Notes under the pieces: model-generated | Databases searched by the model: none | What the model was told of the DNA's origin: nothing | What the model saw: the letters and a program-made list of their open reading frames with translations, nothing else | Assembly (NCBI GenBank): GCA_011037195.1 | Contig: JAAEAF010001558.1 | Span: 111,047 to 175,046, forward strand | DNA: 64,000 bases | Direction of reading: 5' to 3' | Origin: Triatoma infestans | Taxonomy: Eukaryota > Arthropoda > Insecta > Hemiptera > Reduviidae | Position numbers and translations under genes: made by a program | In this document: piece after piece, positions 43,595-55,329 of the stretch | Numbering within the stretch: the stretch's first letter is position 1 | How the letters are laid out: every line of letters starts with the position of its first letter

Positions 43595-44431
43595 GTACAA
43601 ATCTGGTGTGAAACACTCACTGGACTTTGCTAACCACATCATATAAAGGAATCACCTTCAGGTTAAAAAGAAATCTACTCTGTATCGATCATATGACTTT
43701 TTATTACAATAACAATAATAATTCCAAATAGATGAATTTTCTTCAAACTTGTAACAATTTTTACATGTAACTACAGATGTGGTTGGTTCATCAATAGTCA
43801 GTTTGCAATGACTTGCAGAAAATCGTAGCTTTTGAAGAAAGCCGCCAAAAAAGCTATTCAGTAAAGTTACACTCCCCGATTTTGGCCAAAACTTCGTGCG
43901 TGTCGGATGGCGATGATTAAACGGAATAACAAGTTTAAGTTAATAGCGTTTTTGTTTTTGTACTTTTGTTAACAAAACAAATAATGAATAAATATAGGTA
44001 TGAACGCGGGCTCGGCGACTGCCCTCGGCGTGGGTATTAAAAAAAAAAAAAAAAAAAGTTACAAACAAATGTGATAGGTCTCTGTAATCATAGTTTATAT
44101 ATCCAGATTTAATGAAATCCGTCGGTATTTTTTTAGGAGAAAATCGCACAAAACTGAAAATACTATTCAATAAAAACGCACATCCGGTCAACTGATTTTC
44201 CACAAATTCGGAATATGAGTAACATATTTTAATTCTAATAAAAATTATTTAGATGAAGTGTATATAAAAAAAACACTTTTTAAGAAAAAATACCCCCACC
44301 CCTCCACCAAAAGCCGCCTTAAATGAATTTTCCCAAAGAAACGTTGCAAATAAAAGTTGTAGCTCTTAATATGTGTAAGTTACATAACAAAGTTTAAAGA
44401 AAATAGTTGAAGCCATTTCCGAGAAAATTGC

Positions 44432-44462
<31 letters not shown>

Positions 44463-44730
44463 AAAGCCTTCAGTAAAGTGGTACTTCCGGTTGTTGAATT
44501 TTGACAGATTGCTTATTGTCGGATCCTATGTTGATGCCTGAACGGACTGTAAAGTTTGAATTTTCTGCGATTTTTCGTTTTTTAGGTATGCTGTTCACAA
44601 AGACCATTTTCTAAAAACACTTTTTTGGCATTAGAAGACCTCGAAATTTGTATTTTTGGTGGAAACTCAATATCAAAAGTTTGATAAGATTATAGTACTT
44701 TCTCTTACCAGGAGTAAGAGAAAGTAAAAA
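43595..44730 (-). repeat. Family A dispersed repeat, full-length with poly-A insert
   Basis: Both ends present: 'ctggtgtgaaacactcactg' at 43603 and the hairpin 'ctttctcttaccaggagtaa' at 44699-44725. A GC-rich scrap with poly-A (43998-44058) interrupts it and may be a tiny retroposed LINE tail. A run of about thirty A lies at 44436-44465. Confidence 0.8.
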
Positions 44731-45832
44731 TTTAATGATAGATGAAACAAGTGACTATGTGGGTTAATAAGTAAACTGTGAAGATTCATTTTAATAGCCA
44801 ACTTTAATCAAACTATAATTATTTGAAATAACTTTACTAATTGCATGACCACGTAGAATTATATCGATAGAATCTCGACTTGCGACGTCAAGTCATCAAC
44901 TGAGAGAGTGAGCGAGAGATATTACTGAGCATCTTTTGTATTGTATAATTTGCTTCCATGGAATTTACGTCAGTCAGAATTAGAGTTTCCTGATGGAAAA
45001 TCCTACCCTAATGGAACTTCAAGCAGTTTAGAGATGTGCCTGTCACTTTTTAAAACTACTGTGACGCAATTTACGATAAGATATGATTCTGTAAATGCAT
45101 GTATTATTATTGTTAGGAATGGATTATGCATTGTCACTAAGGCTTAATTATACCATAATAATTTCAAAACAATTTGAATGTTTTCTGAGATAAGCAATAA
45201 TAAATATTTAACTAAGCGGAAAAGTAAATAATTACATTTTAGAAAAATATTTCCTTCAATAAATTTAAAGTGGTATCTTTAATTAGTTCTCATTTTATTA
45301 CAGTCTTTTTTTTTATAAACTAAATTCGCTTTCATAAACAAAAACAAAGCGCGTACACTTTTGGCTTCCAAAACAAGGAAGCCGGTTCTTCTCCATTTTA
45401 CGTTGACTAATTTCTTGTCAAGATTCAAAAGGGAACCATCACTTGTAATTAACATTTTAATTAGATCATTAATGCCCCCACAATACAAATGTTCAAATAT
45501 TAATATGATGTTCTATGTCTACTTCAAGGATAATTGCTTCTGCTATTACATTTAATGATATTTAGAAAAAAGGATCTACATGTCATTAAGGAAGCGTGAC
45601 CAGGTGTTTCAGTTTTTATCACTTATAGAAATATATCTTCTCAGGAAAATGTTACAAAACTGAAACGAAAAATCTTAATCCAGTGCAGAATAGTAGTACA
45701 TCTAAGCAGTAGGTCTACAGAATTGTACGTTGCGAATAGCAATTACATACTAAATAAAAAATTATTCACATATCAAACCTATAAAAATTAAGTTATGTCA
45801 AAATATTCTGATCAGTTACGAGATAATTCTGA
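44731..45832. other. Unassigned, two exon-like open frames
   Basis: No element signatures. Open frames at 44941-45147 (plus, 68 codons) and 45279-45488 (minus, 69 codons) are less biased in composition than surrounding AT-rich frames but match nothing I know. Confidence 0.3.
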
Positions 45833-46039
45833 TTAGAAAAACAAAATGTAAACTCTCTCATCAGTGCAATACATTAAACAAATAAGACAAAATCGCCTTT
45901 GAAAGTTGTAAAGACTCCGTGGTAAAAGTTGGAGACTAATCCGCAAGATGATCCATGGATAAAGCAGTGTGGTCAGACCAATGACCCACGAAGCAACAGT
46001 TTGGTGGGCGAGAGCCTTCAAGTGGGAGTGAGTGGGTAG

Positions 46040-46420
46040 GAGTTTAGAGTGTTCAAAAGCTTGCTTGCCGCGGAGTACATCGAGCGCCATGATGACCTCC
46101 ATACTGGCCACTGTAGACTTAACATCTACATGCATCGCATAGGCCTGACAACGGATAGCCTGTGTAGGTTTTTGTCAGGAAGAAGAAGGAACAGCACTGC
46201 ACGTACTGTGACAGTGGGAGGGGCTTGTATGGCTGAGGTTTTCCCTTTTTGGAGAAGAAAAATGATGCCTGCGAGCTATACCCAAGAGTCTCTCTCAGGA
46301 CTTCCAAGTCTAATAAAACAGACAGGGCTTGAGAGGGTGCTCTGTCTGGTGGGTGCCTTCAAGAACCACCCAGGAGTCTCTCACCAGACTCCAAAGTCTA
46401 ATTAAGCAGGACTGGAGAGC
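46040..46420 (+). pseudogene. I/Jockey-like LINE ORF2 C-terminus
   Basis: Reading HTGHCRLNIYMHRIGLTTDS followed by LCRF is the 'LTGHCRLNxHLHRMGLxxDxxCRFCQ' block upstream of the zinc knuckle. After a frameshift the knuckle is recognisable only as relics. GGACMAEVF and LSGLPSLIKQTGLERVL match the distal C-terminus. Everything upstream (RT, most of RNase H) is absent. Differs from the 16.4-kb copy, so a separate lineage. Confidence 0.6.
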
Positions 46421-46559
46421 GAACTCTAACTTGAGAATGCCACAATAGACTCATACGGGTAGCGGTGGCGTAGGCCGGATAGCCAACCTCTACAGAATCT
46501 AATATTACTGTTAATACAATTACATGTAAAAGAACGAATATTCTTTAAACAACAAATTT

Positions 46560-47130
46560 TACTCATTTATCCTTAACATAAATGCAGAGATTTTAGGGTG
46601 AAATAACCCCCCACACAATACAAATCGCCGTCTGGTAAGCCCTGGCCTTGGCCCTCGGGGGCTGTTGCGCTATAGGTTTTTTTAATATACATTACACTAA
46701 TATACTTTAGGAGAAAGCTTAACGCTACTGTTCCCCTCACAACCCACGACAAAAAAAATTTCTCCGGAAAATGTTTCAAATAAAAGTGATATATAATTAT
46801 GTAACTGGTGAATACTTAAGAAAGGTTAAAGAAGAAATCGTAGGAAACATTTTTGATAAAACCAGAAACAACTGAAACAAAACAATCATTCATTAAAGTC
46901 ATACTTCCGGTTTTTTGACCAAAACCTTCGTGTCAGATGTGGTCGTAGTAGTACCTTAAACGGAATACCAAATTTGAACTTTCTGCGATTTTTCTATTTT
47001 GAGATATCTTGTTCACACACACACACACACATACACACACGCATATATATATAAACACACTCTTACAGGAACGACCTCAAAACATGCATTTCCGTTGAAA
47101 ACATGATTTGGAAAATTTAAGAGAACGTAA
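46560..47130 (-). repeat. Family A dispersed repeat
   Basis: 'aatgtttcaaataaaagtga', 'catacttccggt', 'taaacggaataccaaatttg', a (CA)n/(TA)n tract at 47014-47060 and a decayed hairpin end. A GC-rich scrap at 46640-46672 ('ccttggccctcgggggctgt') resembles the 3' tail of the RT LINE at 22230-22260. Confidence 0.7.
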
Positions 47131-47504
47131 AAAAAATAAAAAAATTATGATAATTTATGAGCGGAAAAATTAACAGTAAAACTTTAAACTTGGTAATATT
47201 AGTTTTTAAAAAAAATTAATAAATATTTTCATTAATATAAAACATTCCTAGGAAAAATAAAAGATCAAAAAAAAAGTTGTACAGATATTTTAATTTTCTT
47301 CAGAAGGATTATGAAGAAACATTAGCAACAAAGCTCGGCTACATGTCATATTAATGTCATACACACTGACACTAGACATAATTAATGTCAGAGATAAATA
47401 TCTCTAAGGATGACTTGACAAACTGCTTCAGTTACGAATTATTTATATATTTATTATTATTATTATTTCATTTTATTCAAGTGTTAATAAAACTAGTTAG
47501 ATAT
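47131..47504. other. No recognised feature
   Basis: AT-rich, nothing recognised. Confidence 0.4.
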
Positions 47505-48240
47505 TTTTTACACTCTCTTCCTGTAGGTAAGAGGAAATATTGCGCGATCGTATCAAATTTTCGAGATCGAGTTTATACCGGATATCCGGATATATATGTT
47601 CTGAGGTTCCCTGAGTAAGAAAAAGTGATTTTTAGAAATTAGTATTTTGTGAATGTCTATGGCCACCATAAACCAAAAATGAAAAATCACAGTAAGTTCA
47701 AACTTGATATTTAGTTTAGGTTTCACCAGAGAACCTGACAAAACGGTTTTGATCGAAATAGATCCACCGAAAGTAAGACTTTACTGATTTTTCACTTTTC
47801 TAAAAGATTTTCACGAAAACGCTTCAAAGGTTTTTTTTTTAAACTTGTAATGTTAACTAAACATATAAATTGCTACAACTTTTATTTTAAATATTTTTCT
47901 GGGAAAATTTATTTAAGGGGAGTTTTGGGGGAAAGGAGGGGTTACGTTTCGCTCGTGTGTTTTAATTACGATTCGATTATCTCAAAGATTACGAGTTTGA
48001 AGAAAATCGATTGACCGGAAGTGCGATTTTATGAACAGTTTTTTTTTTCGGTTTTCTGCGATTTTCTCCATAAAAAAACCATTGCGAATTGCTCTACTAG
48101 CTTTAAAGGTGTAACGACACTGAAAGAGGCTCATTGCATATATACAATCCTTGGCCGCAGTCTCTGACCGGAAACTTAAGTATTTTTCATAAAACAAAAT
48201 CCTTTTAGAAAAATGTTATAAATAAAAGTGATGTTTATAT
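47505..48240 (+). repeat. Family A dispersed repeat with hairpin-element fragment
   Basis: Starts near 'gtaagaggaaatattgcgcg', has 'gaccggaagtgcg' at 48012 and GT-less centre. 48100-48190 is a fragment related to the 52.2-kb hairpin element ('aaggtgtaacgacactgaaa' to 'ccggaaacttaagtattttt'). Confidence 0.7.
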
Positions 48241-48269
48241 ACACATACACGCACTGGCATTTCAACTAC

Positions 48270-48520
48270 TTTTTAATCAATCACGATGTCGAATGTTTAT
48301 TCTAGCCATCCCCATCTTCCGTAAATCTACCTCATTTATTTCATTCTAAACTTCTCTTTTTAAAATGTCTTTAATGGTATCTTCCATGTGCTACCCGACC
48401 TTCTTTTACCTCGCTAATCCTGCGGCGTCCTCGCTTCGTAGCATGTTCTGGCCAGTTTCTCTGTATTCATCAGATGCCCAAAACATCGCAGCCTATAATC
48501 TCTGAGCATTCCTTCAAATC
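48270..48520 (-). pseudogene. LINE C-terminal fragment, minus strand
   Basis: Minus-strand reading: MLRDYRLRCFGHLMNTEKLA, then CYEARTPQD, KRRSGSTWKIPLKTF and RMEN-type residues. These match the post-RT tail 'DxRLRWxGHLxRMxxxxPxRRCYEAxPxGxRxRGRPRKTWxDxIKxxL'. Stops and a frameshift present. Only the tail is left. Confidence 0.6.
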
Positions 48521-48589
48521 GATGCTTGAAGCATTTCTATTTTAAACCAGAACTTTCGAGTCATTGTCGAGAAAAAAACTTTTCCAACA

Positions 48590-49390
48590 TATACATCGAC
48601 AAAGTTCTTAGAGAACGGAAACTATGCGACCAAGCCAAGGGAATTGACTTAGAGATTATCTCATTACCACTTACTGACAGTAAAAGTCTCGGAGGATAGA
48701 TTACAGTATTCTGTTCATAATTTAGTCAAGTGTACACTGAATACCACCTAATGATATCTACAGAAAAACCAAAAATTGATGGCATTCCAGGGAGCCTACC
48801 CGACCAGAACTAAAATCTGTTTTAACGGCAATTCCATCTAACAGGTCTCACATGTTAATTACCTTGCTGCGATATAAGTTATGGATTTGATGACTTAAAT
48901 AAAAGTCCACAAGAATAAGATCCATAAGTTTCAACAATGTGTGGGGACAATCAGCAGAACATTAAAAGGAAAGACAGCAAAACAGACTCAATTGAAATTT
49001 TATAAATTAATTACGGTCCCAGTCTTGTTATATGGAATTAAATCATGGGACATGGCAAGAATGAAAGTCGAATAATTCAAGCGAGTGAAATGAAACTCCT
49101 GAGAGCAGTAAAGGGATGTACAAGAGAGGAGGCTAAGGAATGAAAATTTCACGGAAGTGCTAGAAATTTGTCAGCAATAAATGAACAAATAAATGAGCAC
49201 AAATGGACTAGAATGTAGGAAAATGCAATACCCACAAAATAATTCAAAACTATTCGCCCAAGGGCAAAGAAATATTGGAACAGGTTGCCAGGCTTATTAT
49301 CTATGCATGATGGGGAGGAAGCAGAAGAAGAGTTTAACAGAACTTAAAGTTATACATGTAGCGGAACGATATAGCAACTTAGAGGAAAAT
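48590..49390 (+). pseudogene. LINE RT distal part and C-terminus
   Basis: Plus-strand blocks in order, in changing frames: KLMAFQGAYPTRTKICFNG (RT motif D-E region), QVSHVNYLAAI (decayed 'FxYLG'), CGDNQQNIK/TLKGKTAKQTQLKFYKL, ITVPVLLYGIKSWDMARM (the 'PxLLYGSExWxM' block), ASEMKLLRAVKGCTREEA, and a final GTGCQAYYLCMMGRKQKK. This is the distal half of a LINE ORF2 of a group common in insects, distinct from the 21-kb copy by its SEMKFLRAVxGxTRxDRxRNE-type block. Many stops. Confidence 0.65.
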
Positions 49391-49394
49391 TTAA

Positions 49395-49640
49395 AGTAAA
49401 GCAGCTTCCCTCTACAAATTCCAAAAATCAATGTTCATAAGAGAAAATGTTACAAAAAAGTAATAGTTCATGTAGTTGTAATTAGTTAAACTATATATAA
49501 AAAAAAAATCGTTGGAGCTGTTTTCGTAAAAATGGAAAACGGTAAACCACATTCAGTAAAGTGGTTACTGCTGGTTAAAGAATTACGTCCCGGAAAACTC
49601 TTTTCGGATCGGAATTCTTTGTCTACAGCTAAACGAAGTT
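49395..49640 (-). repeat. Family A fragment
   Basis: 'gagaaaatgttacaaaaaag', 'atcgttggagctgttttcg' and 'attcagtaaagtgg' phrases. Confidence 0.5.
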
Positions 49641-51634
49641 TTTTGGAAAGTGAAAAATACCAATAAAAATCACTGGTTCCCATAAAAGCTCTATATTTTA
49701 AATTATACTGTTTAATTTTATCATACATGTCGTATAATAAAATTGAAAACTAATTAAGAAAGAATTTATGAAGTGGACTAAAGTAATTAAGTGTTTGAAT
49801 GTGAGGCCGAAAATATTACAAAATCTTATCCTTTTAATATATAATTTTTTAAAGCTTTGCCACTTTAAATTATTAAAATATAAAATAAAATTCATTTAAG
49901 TTAATTTAGAAAATAATAACTTTTTTCTAAAAACTTATTTAATAGCATTCATCTCGGTTTTATTATTTTTTTAGTAATATATTAAAAATATAAAAAGAAA
50001 AAAGTAGAACTTCCTGAAGTATTGGGCGCTACAAGTGGTTTATATATATATATATAAAACATTTCAGCGAAGTTTATACCTCTTCAATTTCAATTTTTAT
50101 ATCACTGATAATATTTCTAAAATTATAGGTTTTAACGGTTTTTTAACGTGTGCGTTAACGTGTGCGCACAACCAAGAATTTATGACCATTAAAAAAGACC
50201 GGTTGTTAAAGAAGTAATAAAAATATATTTTATGTATGAAAGATTTTAATCAATTTAATTATTTGTAAAACAGACCACCTTATAACAAAAAAAAAAAATT
50301 CACGACAAAGTCCAACATTGAAAATGTTTATTGGTTTTTTTTAAACCCTGTACAGAAACCAGAGGTACTGAAAGTCTGTCAGATAGTTTAAATTTAAATT
50401 TGCACAGCTTTCATAATTAGAATACGAAAGTGGTAAGAGAAAATAAAAAGAATTTAGTTAATAAAACACTTCAAATAATTAAATCAAGTTGATAAGGAAC
50501 TTAATAAATTAGTTTTATCACAGATTGCTTTTATCTTTTTAAACAGTACCGTGATTACATTTAAGTTAGTAAGCGTCAGTACAAACATTTAAATGTATTA
50601 ATGTTTGTACAGAGCTTTAAACACTGTTTATACAAAGTTGTACATTCAGCTTTTCTCTATAATATTTTGGTTAGATGGTATTTTAAAGAGAGAATTCCAT
50701 TCAGTGAAATGATTCTCAAAACAGTTGTATACGGAAAATATATATTCTTTTAGGTCCGCTGGTGTAATTAGTGTGTAATTGAACATGTATATCTATGTTC
50801 ATCAACAACCAACATCCTCCACGCCACAGCCGTTACTCTGTCAACTATATTTTATGATAGAAAAATAATTAATTTTAATATTTATCAACAAAATAAATAA
50901 ATAAACAAACAATAAAGATAAATGATTCTACACATACTTATATAGAAATGTTTATATAAATGCAAAACAGTTTTTATAATAAGTACAATATATGGTTATA
51001 TTATTTCCAATATAAAAAACAAGTTATGACAGCAAGAAAAGAACTTTGTACATACTTTATATATATATAGCCCGAGGAGGACTTAGGTCCGCCTACGACT
51101 TTTTTTTTCCTTTTAGTGCGCCTACATAAACATTTTTATATTGTACTAAGTTTAGAAGTCGGACCGGCATTCTCTCTCTTTTTCGTTTCTTAATAATAAT
51201 TTGCTAGCTTAAGTTTTATATATTGGTTGGAGGGGGGAATCTATTTATAACAATAACCTGCATACAAAAGGTAACAAAGGGTCAAATAAGAAAATAATAG
51301 GTTGGTAAAAATAAAATAAAAATCTCCTTTGTAAAACAATTTTTGTTTTTATCATTCAAATAACATTGTATAAATTAAATATTGGGTGCTTATAATGTGT
51401 GCACTAAAAAATACCCTGATTAATATATTCAATTTTTATTACGTAATAAATGAATAAATGAAACATGTTAGTTTAATAATGGCGAATTTCCTGTGAAATC
51501 CAAGTAGATTGTACCAACCACAGCAAATTTCAACAATTACTATATCAAGGAAAAACACACTGATTTCTGAATATTTTTCTACCTAATTAATATTATTCAG
51601 ATGAAAATTATGAACTGCATAGAATCGAAATCCA
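49641..51634. other. AT-rich stretch, nothing recognised
   Basis: Longest blank stretch of the window: poly-A/T, short (TA)n at 50041-50056 and 51059-51069. No gene, boundary or RNA seen. Confidence 0.45.
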
Positions 51635-52226
51635 ATTTTTATTTTCTCTGACTCCAAGTTAGATAAAGTATTGTGATCGTGTCCAATATTCGAATTTGAA
51701 AAAACATGTTTTGAGATCTCTCGAGTACAAGAAAATGCTTTTAGAGAATGGTCTATATATATATATATATGTGTGTATGTGTGTGTGTACAAAACATCTC
51801 AAAAACTAAAAATGATAGGAACCTCAAGTTTGCATTCCGTTTTAGGTACTACAAGCGCATCAGACACGAAGGTTTCGGCGAATATCAATTGGCCGTGGAA
51901 CCGAGTGTATTTTTTACAACATTTCGCGTTTTCCTTGAAAACGGCTCCAACGACTTTCTTTAAAGTTCATACGCTATGTACAAATATAAATAACTAACAC
52001 TATTTGTAAAAATGTTTTTTTTGGTGGGTATGTAGGGGAACAGTAAGCATTAAGCTTTCCTCTAAAATATCACTTCGATTAAATTTATGGTTCTGTCCAG
52101 CTATGTAATATTGTTAGCAATATTACTACAAGTCCAAGTTTGCAAAAAATCAGGTGCGAGTTCACAGAATACGCTTCTGAGTTTTTTTTTTTGTTGAATT
52201 TTCTTGAAAAAGACTAATGATTTTGT

Positions 52227-52489
52227 GAAAAACACTTGAATTCCGGATTGAGACCCCGTCAGTGTGGATTACTATAAACCGACTTTTCGCCAATATTGCA
52301 CAATAAGTCTCTTCAGGATCCTTACACCAAGGATTGCTCCCATTAGCTTTCCAAGGTGTAACCACCCTGAAGAAGCTTATTGCAATATGGGCGAAACATC
52401 GGTTTATAGTAATCCACACTGACGGGGTCTCAATCCGGAAAGTCAAGTGTTTTTCATGAAAATGGCCGCGGAAACCTAAAAGATCATAC
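52227..52489. mobile_element. Small palindromic element with paired hammerhead-like motifs
   Basis: Inverted arms 52227-52327 and 52354-52455 are near-perfect complements (for example GAGACCCCGTCAGTGTGGAT and its complement). Perfect 11-bp direct repeats AATGATTTTGT (52216-52226, 52490-52500) flank the 263-bp insert. Each arm holds CTGAAGA, a spacer able to pair on itself, and GAAAC-ATCGG or GAAAAGTCGG. No coding sequence. Confidence 0.75.
52367..52402 (+). ncRNA. Hammerhead-ribozyme-like motif
   Basis: CTGAAGA (52367-52373), one A, a stem of about six pairs in GCTTATTGCAATATGGGC, then GAAAC. Related fragments elsewhere read GAAACGTC, in which ACGT is self-complementary and precedes C. A diverged partner lies on the minus strand in the left arm. 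Confidence 0.35.
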
Positions 52490-52595
52490 AATGATTTTGT
52501 TTAAACTTGGAATGGTAACTGCATAAATATAAACCTATTTATTACTTTGATTGGAAAAATCCATTTTATGGTGTTTTATGCAAATTTATGTCGTT

Positions 52596-52631
<36 letters not shown>

Positions 52632-52835
52632 GTTCTCTGTTATTGGCGAGCACTTGAATTCCCTATCTGCTTGCATTGGTGAGTTAGTACTTTTCTTCAC
52701 CTCCACTCCTTTACATTGACGTTATAGGACGAATGGCAAAATTTGAAGTTTAAAGAAAATCTGTCACTTTATATATAAATGTATTAATTAGAGTAAGAGA
52801 AAGTCGTGCGAGTGTTTCATAGAAGATTTTCTTGT

Positions 52836-52925
52836 CCGATTCGATGATGGTATCTAAACGGAATACGGCAAGTGTGAGCTTCCTGCGAGTGTTTCGGTTT
52901 TGAAATAGTATTTATTTTCTCTCTC

Positions 52926-52974
<49 letters not shown>

Positions 52975-53110
52975 CTATACGCTAAAAACACTTTTTAGTC
53001 AGAAAGCGTTTTAAAAAGCCAAAAACATGTATTTCCGGTGGAAACTTAATCTCCAAAATTTGACACGCTCGCAATACTTTCTCTTACAGCAGTTAGAGAA
53101 AGTAAAACAT
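52836..53110 (-). repeat. Family A fragment (hairpin-end half)
   Basis: 'taaacggaatacgg', CT/CA microsatellite 52917-52971, 'acatgtatttccggtgg' and the hairpin 'ctttctcttacagcagttag'. Confidence 0.75.
52917..52971. repeat. (CT)n(CA)n microsatellite
   Basis: CT units followed by about twenty CA units at the usual microsatellite position of family A. Confidence 0.9.
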
Positions 53111-53689
53111 AAAAGAAAAATTAGAGAATTTTTTGTGTATATTTAAAAATAAAATTGAGACCCAGGTCCAAAAATAAAGCTTATTACGAGTAGCGAACTA
53201 ATATATCTAAATTGCATATTAAAAATTAAAAACATAATAAATAATAGCTTTATTATAAATTAAAAAATTTTTTTTTTAATTAATTTTAGGATTAACTATC
53301 TTTAACTATTATTACGAGACATAGCCACACATTTTCACGATTATCTGCAATAAGTGCTGGGTTGGAACAGAGAGCTTTTTTGTTGTTGATGATAATAGTG
53401 GGAGTATGGAGTAACTTTATTTAAATCTTAAACTTGGTAGTCAATTACTTGTTGGAAGGGAAGAAAGCGTTAATTAGTAGCTTTTTACAGCTCATCTTCG
53501 TTATAATGTAAATAAAATGTACATATTAATGTAAATGTTGGCAAAATATGTAAATATTTGTTTTTCAATCTTAGCTAATTGTAGGTACAAGCTTTTAAAT
53601 ATTTTTACATTTAATTTGTAGTTCCTACAAAATATTTTAATTAATTGGGTGGTTTAAATTTATGGCTGTTTTGATATATTAAGTTATAT
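53111..53689. other. No recognised feature
   Basis: AT-rich, nothing recognised. Confidence 0.4.
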
Positions 53690-54079
53690 AGGGTGATTTG
53701 ATTATGAACCTCAGTTTTAAGCCTTTTATAATTTTATTTTTCCTGAATAAAATTACATTTTTTCCATTATTTTCCGACGGTTCGATACTGTACGTGTCAT
53801 TCTCAAGGGAAAGATATCTTTCTTTTACAATTTTATACAATCTGATATGCCAATATATATATTTTAATTGTGCATTTTAATGTGTAATATTAAAGATTCT
53901 TAGTTATGTACAAATAAAATTTATATATCGTTATTTCAGATTGTATAAAATTGTAAAAGATACTCTTTCCCTTGAGAATGACACGTAGAGTATCGGAACG
54001 TCGGAAAATAATGGAAAAAATGTAATTTTATTCAGGAAAAATAAAATTATAAAAGGAAGGTTCATAATCAAACCACCCT
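53690..54079. mobile_element. Foldback MITE, 390 bp
   Basis: Arms of about 170 bp are inverted copies, beginning AGGGTGATTTGATTATGAAC on the left and ending GTTCATAATCAAACCACCCT on the right. Landmarks inside include TCATTCTCAAGGGAAAG and its complement. The loop is about 70 bp (53865-53935). The 60-codon frame inside is not a gene. Terminal repeats of this kind suggest a Tc1/mariner-type non-autonomous derivative, but the target duplication is unclear. Confidence 0.85.
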
Positions 54080-54114
54080 ACATAATTTTAATTAATATAT
54101 ATATTTTTTTTTGT

Positions 54115-54240
54115 TCACTATTGTTTATAAGAAAAAGTCCTGGGATCGTGTCAAATATTAAAATATGAGTTTCCACCGGAAGTGCATGCTTTAAAGTCCC
54201 CTGATCCAGAAATAAAAGGAACTTTTTAGTGACAACTGGA
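54115..54240 (+). repeat. Family A fragment
   Basis: 'aagaaaaagtcctgggatcg' and 'gagtttccaccggaagtgca'. Confidence 0.55.
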
Positions 54241-54374
54241 ACAACAAAAAAGTCGCAAGTAATATTTGCAATAAGTAAGTTACAATCGCAGGAATCAAGT
54301 TATTTTCTGTTCATTTTGACAGCTTTCGATAGCATTTTAGCGCTATTTCTTACGTGGTCAAACCAACCTACTTT

Positions 54375-54870
54375 TTACTATCTCTTTACTGCCTAGTAAG
54401 AGGCAGTAAATCGTGACTAATTTTCGGTATCGGGGTTTCCACGGAAACACACGTTTTGAGGTACGCTATGGTACATCCAGGGTAATCTGAGGTAATTCCG
54501 TTTAGGTATCACCATGGGTTGGAACAATAAGTTATCTGTCAAAATTTCTCAACCGAAAATACCACTTTACTGAATGTTTTTTTGCCACTTATTTGCGATT
54601 TTTTCGAAATGGCTCAAACGTTTTCTTTAAGCAAGCTATATCAACTACATACAAAGAACTACAACTTATAATTGAAACATTTCCCCGGGAAAATTCATTT
54701 AAGAGCACTTGTGGGGGAGAGATGAGGTTAGGTTTTTCCTTTAACATGCTGTTTCAGTTGATTACACAATTCTATCACCTAAATAATATTAATTAGAATT
54801 AAATATGTAGTTGAAATTCGAGTTCACTGTAAGAGAAAGTTGTGTGAGTGTTTCATTCATACTTTGATCT
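54375..54870 (+). repeat. Family A copy, shortened
   Basis: Begins near a decayed hairpin ('ttactgcctagtaagaggcag'), skips part of the centre, and ends with 'gtaagagaaagttgtgtgag' at 54830. Confidence 0.7.
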
Positions 54871-55329
54871 ATTCAGCAGATCACACAAAGAAAAACTCCT
54901 TACTGTACAGTCAAAATACATGTATAGTTCGGCAATTTAGTTTTGGAACCTGTGGTCGGAGTCAAAGCGTCGGAGTTAACAGCCAGTTTAGCTGTTTCAA
55001 CCAAGTTGCCGAGCTATAATGTATGTACGTATGTAGGCAAACCATGCTGACGTCTTTGTATTGCCGTGAAAGTCATTTAAAAACTGCAATTTCCTAAGGA
55101 GGTTATAAGTTAGTATGTGTATTATGTATTCCATTCCGTCATTAAACATACACACACATAATATACTATATCTTATAATCTCCCGCTTACAATCAACTAG
55201 TGTAGTGCGTGACTGAAACATTAAGTTGAAGTAAAGTCTCTATACAAATTGATAGCCTTAGTCCGACGACGGATAAGAATCCGAAACTGGAACAAGAAAA
55301 ATAAGCATGCTACGACCGGTAAAATTCCC
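54871..55329. other. Unassigned; contains hammerhead-like motif
   Basis: Apart from the motif at 55263-55290, nothing recognised. Confidence 0.4.
55263..55290 (+). ncRNA. Hammerhead-ribozyme-like motif, diverged
   Basis: CCGACGA, C, stem GGAT/ATCC with AAGA loop, GAAACTGG. Downstream 'aagcatgctacgacc' is shared with the 33.1-kb and 42.1-kb elements, confirming common origin. Confidence 0.35.

Larger units (their letters stand above)
51635..52835 (+). repeat. Family A copy with hairpin element inserted
   Basis: Starts 'ttttctctgactccaagt', has (TA)n(TG)n at 51755-51789, then 'cggctccaacgactttcttt'. Interrupted at 52227-52489 and ends 'agtaagagaaagtcgtgcga' (52791) with its GTGTTTCATAG terminus. 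(TA)n at 52599-52627. Confidence 0.8.

Noticed and set aside
53698..53880. 60-codon open frame
   Set aside because: It lies wholly inside an arm and loop of the foldback MITE and its mirror is present in the other arm.
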